From: Ananas comosus
Taxonomy: Eukaryota; Streptophyta; Magnoliopsida; Poales; Bromeliaceae
DNA: 64,000 bases
Assembly (NCBI RefSeq): GCF_001540865.1
Contig: NC_033628.1
Span: 6,349,031-6,413,030 of the forward strand
Direction: 5' to 3'
Shown here: one piece after another, positions 59,378 to 64,000 of the stretch
Layout: each line of letters opens with the position of its first letter
Position numbering within the stretch: the stretch's first letter is position 1
Position numbers and translations under genes: made by a program
The notes under the pieces: generated by a model
Seen by the model: the letters and a program-made list of their open reading frames with translations, nothing else
Told to the model about the DNA's origin: nothing
The model's database searches: none

Positions 59378-60197
59378 CTTCTCTGGAACCTCAAATATAA
59401 AAAGTTCGTTCCACTTAGCATGGCCTTTGCTCGTGTCACTACTATTTGAGATCAATGGTTTTACACATCTTGTCCTCGCACTTTGTGGGAACAGCTTGTA
59501 CTGATCCGAGGCATTACTGTCGATAAGCAATCGCAATGCACAAAAAAAATCATGATTGTTGCCATCATCTACAATTGGTAGTCCCTGCAATTAAGTGGAA
59601 TCATTTCCAAGATTTTCAACATGAACAGAAGAGTACATAACTAAATAGTAGATGAAATATATGCCTGACCTTAGATTCAAAGATCTGTATGGCAACATAA
59701 TATCTAGCTTCCTCAGATCTGGACACTACATTCAGCTTATCTGAGAAACTGGGAGGCGGCATCAATACTGAAACCAGATTATCATGTTGTAAGAACTCAA
59801 CACTATCTTTATCTTGCTCTATTTTTTTCAGATAAACATCACATCCAAGCTTATTTTCAATCAAAACTTTCTGAAAATCATCTTCATTCAACGCAGAATA
59901 GGATAGATCATCGTGTCCCCGATTTTCATCGTCTTCCTGTAAAAAAGTACTGAATCAGTTTTTTGATAGCAGATGCAGGAGGTTAAAAACCTTATTTAGA
60001 AATCAAGCATGTAATATGACCTCATTTTTCCTCGATGACTTAATCTCTAAATCATCTTGTCTATTCCAGGAAATTAAAGTGTCTGACAAGGTTTCAAGAT
60101 TTGCTGCACTTAGATTGAGATTTAAGGGAGATATTGCAGCAACACGAAGCCTCTTGCCAACTTTCTGTTGGCTGGTATCATATGTTTCAAGCCTCCA
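59378..60197 (-). pseudogene. VPS13: VPS13 fragment, three exons
   Basis: VPS13 proteins are very long lipid-transfer proteins at membrane contact sites. Exons on -: 60197-60021 (59 codons, WRLETYDTSQQKVG), 59936-59670 (89 codons, IENKLGCDVYLKK, SRSEEARYYVAIQIFESK) and 59584-59378 (69 codons, GHAKWNELFIFEVPEK). The three join in phase without stops, with GT-AG introns (first acceptor excepted: no AG precedes the first Trp codon). VPS13 has thousands of residues; no other exon is visible on either side. It lies antisense in the presumed RAD17 intron. Retained introns argue against a retrocopy. Confidence 0.72.
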
Positions 60198-60261
60198 CAA
60201 GATGAAGAAGTTAAAATTAGGGGGAAGTAAGAAAGAGAATATCTAATGATAAAAACAATTA

Positions 60262-60262
60262 N
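60262..60262. other. Undetermined base (N)
   Basis: One N in the given sequence, directly upstream on - of the VPS13 fragment. It marks a low-quality position. Confidence 0.99.
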
Positions 60263-60734
60263 GTAGATGAAGTTATTTTCTCGACGATATGATATATAAA
60301 GCAATAACCTTTCTTGTGACTTTATTCCCTGTCTAGCTCTCTACACCAAAGAAATTCTTGGTTTAGCTTCTTTTCAAATTAAATTCTTAATCTAGACTTA
60401 TTGTTGCTGCTGGCAAAGAGACGAACGTTTAAGTTGATTTTTCAAGTGACAATGAAGTGGGTGAAATACTAGTCGGATTTTGTGGCTAGTAAACTCCGTC
60501 TCTTTATTTTATGTGACAACTCTATTTGTTCTTTCTCTCTCTCTCTCTGCCTGGACACCACATGAACTCAGTTTTGCACACTCTCTTATTGGGCCAAATT
60601 ATTGCAGAAACCTATAATATTTCCATATTAGTGCACTGCCTTTATTCTTTGTCCTTGTATCTTGGATAAAAACATGGTGCACTGAACCACATATGAACCA
60701 GCTGCATAGAATAAATTATTCTTTTTATCTAATG

Positions 60735-62556
60735 CAAGGATTTAAGTGTGGTATGGGATCGTGCCAAGAATTGGTAGAACGATTTGGTACAGTGTGTGTC
60801 ATGTCGTATAGTGTGCATCATGCCGTGCCGATGTGCTGATCACAAAAATACCTATGTGCCAACACACTATCACAATAAATATTTATTTTTTTTGGAACCA
60901 ATATATTATAGCTCAATATATATCTTTATCAAACCTTTGTACTCTATTTGTGTAACTACTTAGTCAGTGGTGGGCTGCGAGCGAAATTTTTGGCGAATTA
61001 AGGCATTGTTTGGTTGAGGGATAAAGTGGGAATAGACCACTTTATCCCTCTAATTCATCCAAACACTATAAGAGGGAGTGAGTTTATTTAATCCTCCTCT
61101 TAACGTGTTATTCTAGAATAACCCGTTAAGAGGGGGGATTTGTTGTTCCACCCTTTTGGTGGAATAACAAATTTTTTTCTTTATACCTCTACTAATTTAA
61201 TAAGAAAATATTATTAATTAATATATTATATATATCATTTTATTAACTAATTAGCTAAATTAAAAATTAACTAATTTAATAATAAAATATTAGCTAAATT
61301 AATAATTATTTATTAGTGTGTTTATGCAATAACTAATATCTTTATTGATTAATAAATTAATATTTTTACCAACATAACTAATTAATTAATTAATTAATTA
61401 ATTAATTTACTAATATATTAATTTATTAGCCTAATTTGTTAACTTATTAAATTATTTATAGTTAGATAATTTATTAATTAACAGTACTCATGGTTAATTG
61501 ATTAATGATTAATTAATCTGGTAATTAATGTATTAATTAACATTTATGATTATCTAATAATATTCATGATAAATTAATTTTTTTAAATTATAAATTTGAG
61601 ATTTTAAAATTTTAAAATTTAATTTTGATTTTTAAAATTTAAAAGTTTATATTTTAAATTTTAAAATATAAATATAAAATATAAAAATTCTAATTCTAAT
61701 ATAAAGAAAAGAATAATATTATTATTTTTTATTTATAACTACCCACTTTAATTCTTATTCCATCTAACCTAACCAAACGCTATTTTTCTTATTTTCAGGA
61801 ATAACCCAATTTTCATCCAAACGCAAAATTGATCTAATCCCCGCTTATACCTCAATTTATACCTATCCCCGGAATACCCACTTTTTGCTTATTCTCGAAC
61901 CAAACGATACCTAAGAGAATAAAATCGAACTCAATAAACAAATTTTGAGACACATCAAACATAAAAATTTACTTTTGCCTTAAAAGATTAAAAAATTGAT
62001 AAAATTAAAAGTAATTGATACTTAAATTTATTTAATTTATTTGTCATATAATTTATTGCATAATTTTTTGATAGATCTAATAATTTTTTGAAAAATTAAT
62101 TAAAAAATAATTTTTTCAAATACTTTTTAAAATAATTTTAAAATACTTTTAAAAATTATTTTTTTGTATTTTATTAAAAAAAATTGTAATATGGTCGGAA
62201 GAAAGAAAAAAATGTTTTTGTATTTTTAAAATTATAACTTATAAAAAGTTTTATTCTGCATCAGGTGTGGTTATACTTTACATACAAAAAACCTTACAAG
62301 TATATTAATTGATGAGTATAATAAGTTATATATAGCAAATATTCATAATTATTTGATTAAAATTTTCAAAATAACACTATAAGAGTTTATTGGAATAAAA
62401 AAAACTAAAATAAATTCGTGCCAAAGCGTGTCAGTAGGAGGTCATACGTATCCATCGACACGTAAGCGTACTATGTGTTGGCACGCGAGCGTGCCGGTGC
62501 CGTACCGTGCCACGCAGACAACGACACTCCTTCGTGCCACGACACTTTAAACCTTG
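60735..62556. mobile_element. Long hAT-type element carrying a Tourist-like insert
   Basis: Starts CAAGGATTTAAGTGTGG and ends GACACTTTAAACCTTG, the same family as the 1,064-bp element at 49946. Shared interior includes AATCGAACTC(A/G)ATAAA and TTGATACTTAAATTTATTTA. After removing the 910-bp insert it is about 910 bp. Flanks (ATCTAATG and ATTTGGTC) match poorly, so its duplication is lost or one end is misplaced. Confidence 0.68.
61002..61911. mobile_element. Tourist-like (PIF/Harbinger) element, 910 bp
   Basis: Starts GGCATTGTTTGGTTGAGGGA and ends, read on -, GGTATCGTTTGGTTCGAGAA. TAA flanks both sides (60999-61001 and 61912-61914), the usual 3-bp duplication. The interior is very AT-rich with a (TTAA/TAAT)n run at 61378-61408 and no transposase. 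Confidence 0.82.
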
Positions 62557-64000
62557 ATTTGGTCCTTTGTTATTACAGTGCCTTAGAGAATTGGTTGCTC
62601 GGTTTCTTCTGTCAGATGCTGTTTCATGTGAAATTGGGCGCGACTCAGAAAATTGGGTGCCTAGTTTGGCACCTGAATCTGGCAATTGGCTGAAACATGA
62701 AAATTTTTAGTTGGTCTCAAAGTCGATCTCTAATATCAAGCTTTTGACTTCTTTTTGCTCACTTAAGATGTATGTACCCATTTGATTCATGTGTGCTTAG
62801 TGAAGAACAGACAGTTCCTTTTAAGTCATTATTTCTCAACTTCATTCTTAGGCTATACCGCTACATAATTTACAATGTACTACTAAACAAAAGAATATCA
62901 TATGGATAGCTTGTCTTGAACTTGAGCTCTTCAATAACCTTCTTTCTTGATCTTATGGTTTTAACACATGAGTTCTTCAAGAGTTCAAAATGTTAAGAGT
63001 AATTAGCAATTAGCGTACTAGTGTAATTATGTATTTAAGGTATAATTCTTATATTTTCCTTATTTGGTTATCCTAGTTGCATTATAGCTAGCTTAAATAG
63101 TTATCTAAAGCCTTGTATGCTATATATGTTGAATATAACCCTGGAAGGGTCGGTGTGGCTTTTACCCAATTCTTTGAGGAACTATTAAGATCAAACTCAA
63201 TGGAAATCATTTGTTCTAAAATCATTATTATTTGTAATCATCAAGATATAATAGTTGATTAAGGTCACTAAGCCAACGTGATATGCTAGTGCAACGTAGG
63301 CTAGCACAACAGCGAATATAGAGGGTACGCATAAATGGGACCAAAACATTTTTTTCTTTTCCAACTTTATACTATTGGTGAAGATTGGAGATGAACTGTA
63401 AATGGGAAAATTTGCACGCATTTGGTGCGCCATGTGCTATTTTATATAAATTAATATCTTTAAATAAAGACAATCTAAATTAATAGATACAGTGTACAAC
63501 ATCTGGACGGCTTATTTACAAAAAATCAAACCAACAGTATAGAAAGACACATTGTTTGATCCATATGATATTTTGATTTTGAAGCATTTATAATTAGATT
63601 TTATAAATGCAATGCGTGACAAATCTGGTGCATGCAATTATTTTTCTCAAGGCAGTGCATTCATGCTTCAATTTTCATTGCAATGCAAATCTTTTTTTCA
63701 TAAAAACTTTTATGGACGCCCCAAGTATAGGCTATTTTGAAATAGATCACTAAATTATTATCTTTTATCTGAAATTCCTTGATTTTAATTCTTTTAATTT
63801 AGTTAGTTCAATTTATTAGGAATTTTGTTATGTCTAATGATGATTCTGTTAAATTGCACTGTTCTTTTTTCCAACTGATGAAATTGCGAATATAATGCCA
63901 TTAACAATTAATGATCGATAAGGAGTTGTTAATTTTAACAAATGCCCAATTTGATTCACGTGCATGATGCCAAGGGAGGTTTTTTTTTTGTGGGAGAGAG
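62557..64000. other. No recognisable gene
   Basis: AT-rich unique-looking sequence. Short ORFs have no known domain. No exon of RAD17 or VPS13 and no element ends were seen. Confidence 0.5.

Larger units (their letters stand above)
56366..64000 (+). other. RAD17 intron 5 or downstream sequence
   Basis: After the exon 5 donor (GTATGT) no sequence matching the expected next RAD17 blocks was found up to the window end. The stretch holds nested hAT MITEs, an inverted-repeat MITE, tandem duplications, a VPS13 fragment on the other strand and a hAT element with a Tourist insert. It is either a very long intron or the point where the gene is broken. Confidence 0.5.

Overview
This window is plant nuclear DNA, most likely from a monocot. 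The evidence is stacked Ty3/gypsy retrotransposons with plant-type chromodomains, a Tat-type element with an antisense plant-mobile-domain ORF, a Helitron with RPA and helicase pieces, Cassandra-like and other TRIMs, hAT and Tourist-like MITEs, and host exons with GT-AG introns. One undetermined base (60262) marks it as draft assembly. A pineapple-like genome would fit, but that is a guess I cannot test here.

Region 1-8 kb holds the 3' part of a Tat-lineage Ty3/gypsy element on + (reverse transcriptase, RNase H, integrase, 511-3580). A four-exon ORF with a plant mobile domain converges on it from the - strand (6692-3621). A polypurine tract and a 3' LTR follow. Both coding units are dead, and their stops are almost all of the C-to-T kind.

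Region 8-36.8 kb is a nest of Tekay/Del-like chromoviruses and their LTRs. It includes a minus-strand gag-pol with chromodomain (10.16-14.03 kb), a minus-strand LTR (14.0-16.1 kb), a degenerate AT-rich repeat field (17.5-18.6 kb) and a GC-rich island with broken SAUR and GH17 glucanase fragments (19.2-20.3 kb). A clean solo LTR with a CCAAC target duplication lies at 22585-24741. A composite of opposed LTR tails (25.4-27.7 kb), a plus-strand integrase-chromodomain remnant (29.0-30.6 kb) and a 4.0 kb minus-strand LTR (32401-36394) complete the region.

Region 36.8-42.6 kb is Helitron DNA. Two 1,841-bp arms lie head to head around a 195-bp spacer. The right arm runs on through RPA-like exons and a helicase C-terminus to a canonical hairpin plus CTAG end at 42500.

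From 42.85 kb comes the one clear host gene, the 5' part of the checkpoint clamp-loader gene RAD17 on +. Five phase-consistent exons encode 152 residues, up to the Walker A motif. Its introns (1.5-6.7 kb, the last running off the window) carry Cassandra-like 5S-bearing repeats, a TRIM with TTCGT target duplications, several hAT non-autonomous elements (one inserted into another of the same family), a Tourist-like element, other MITEs and a three-exon VPS13 fragment on the opposite strand. No further RAD17 exon was found before 64000.
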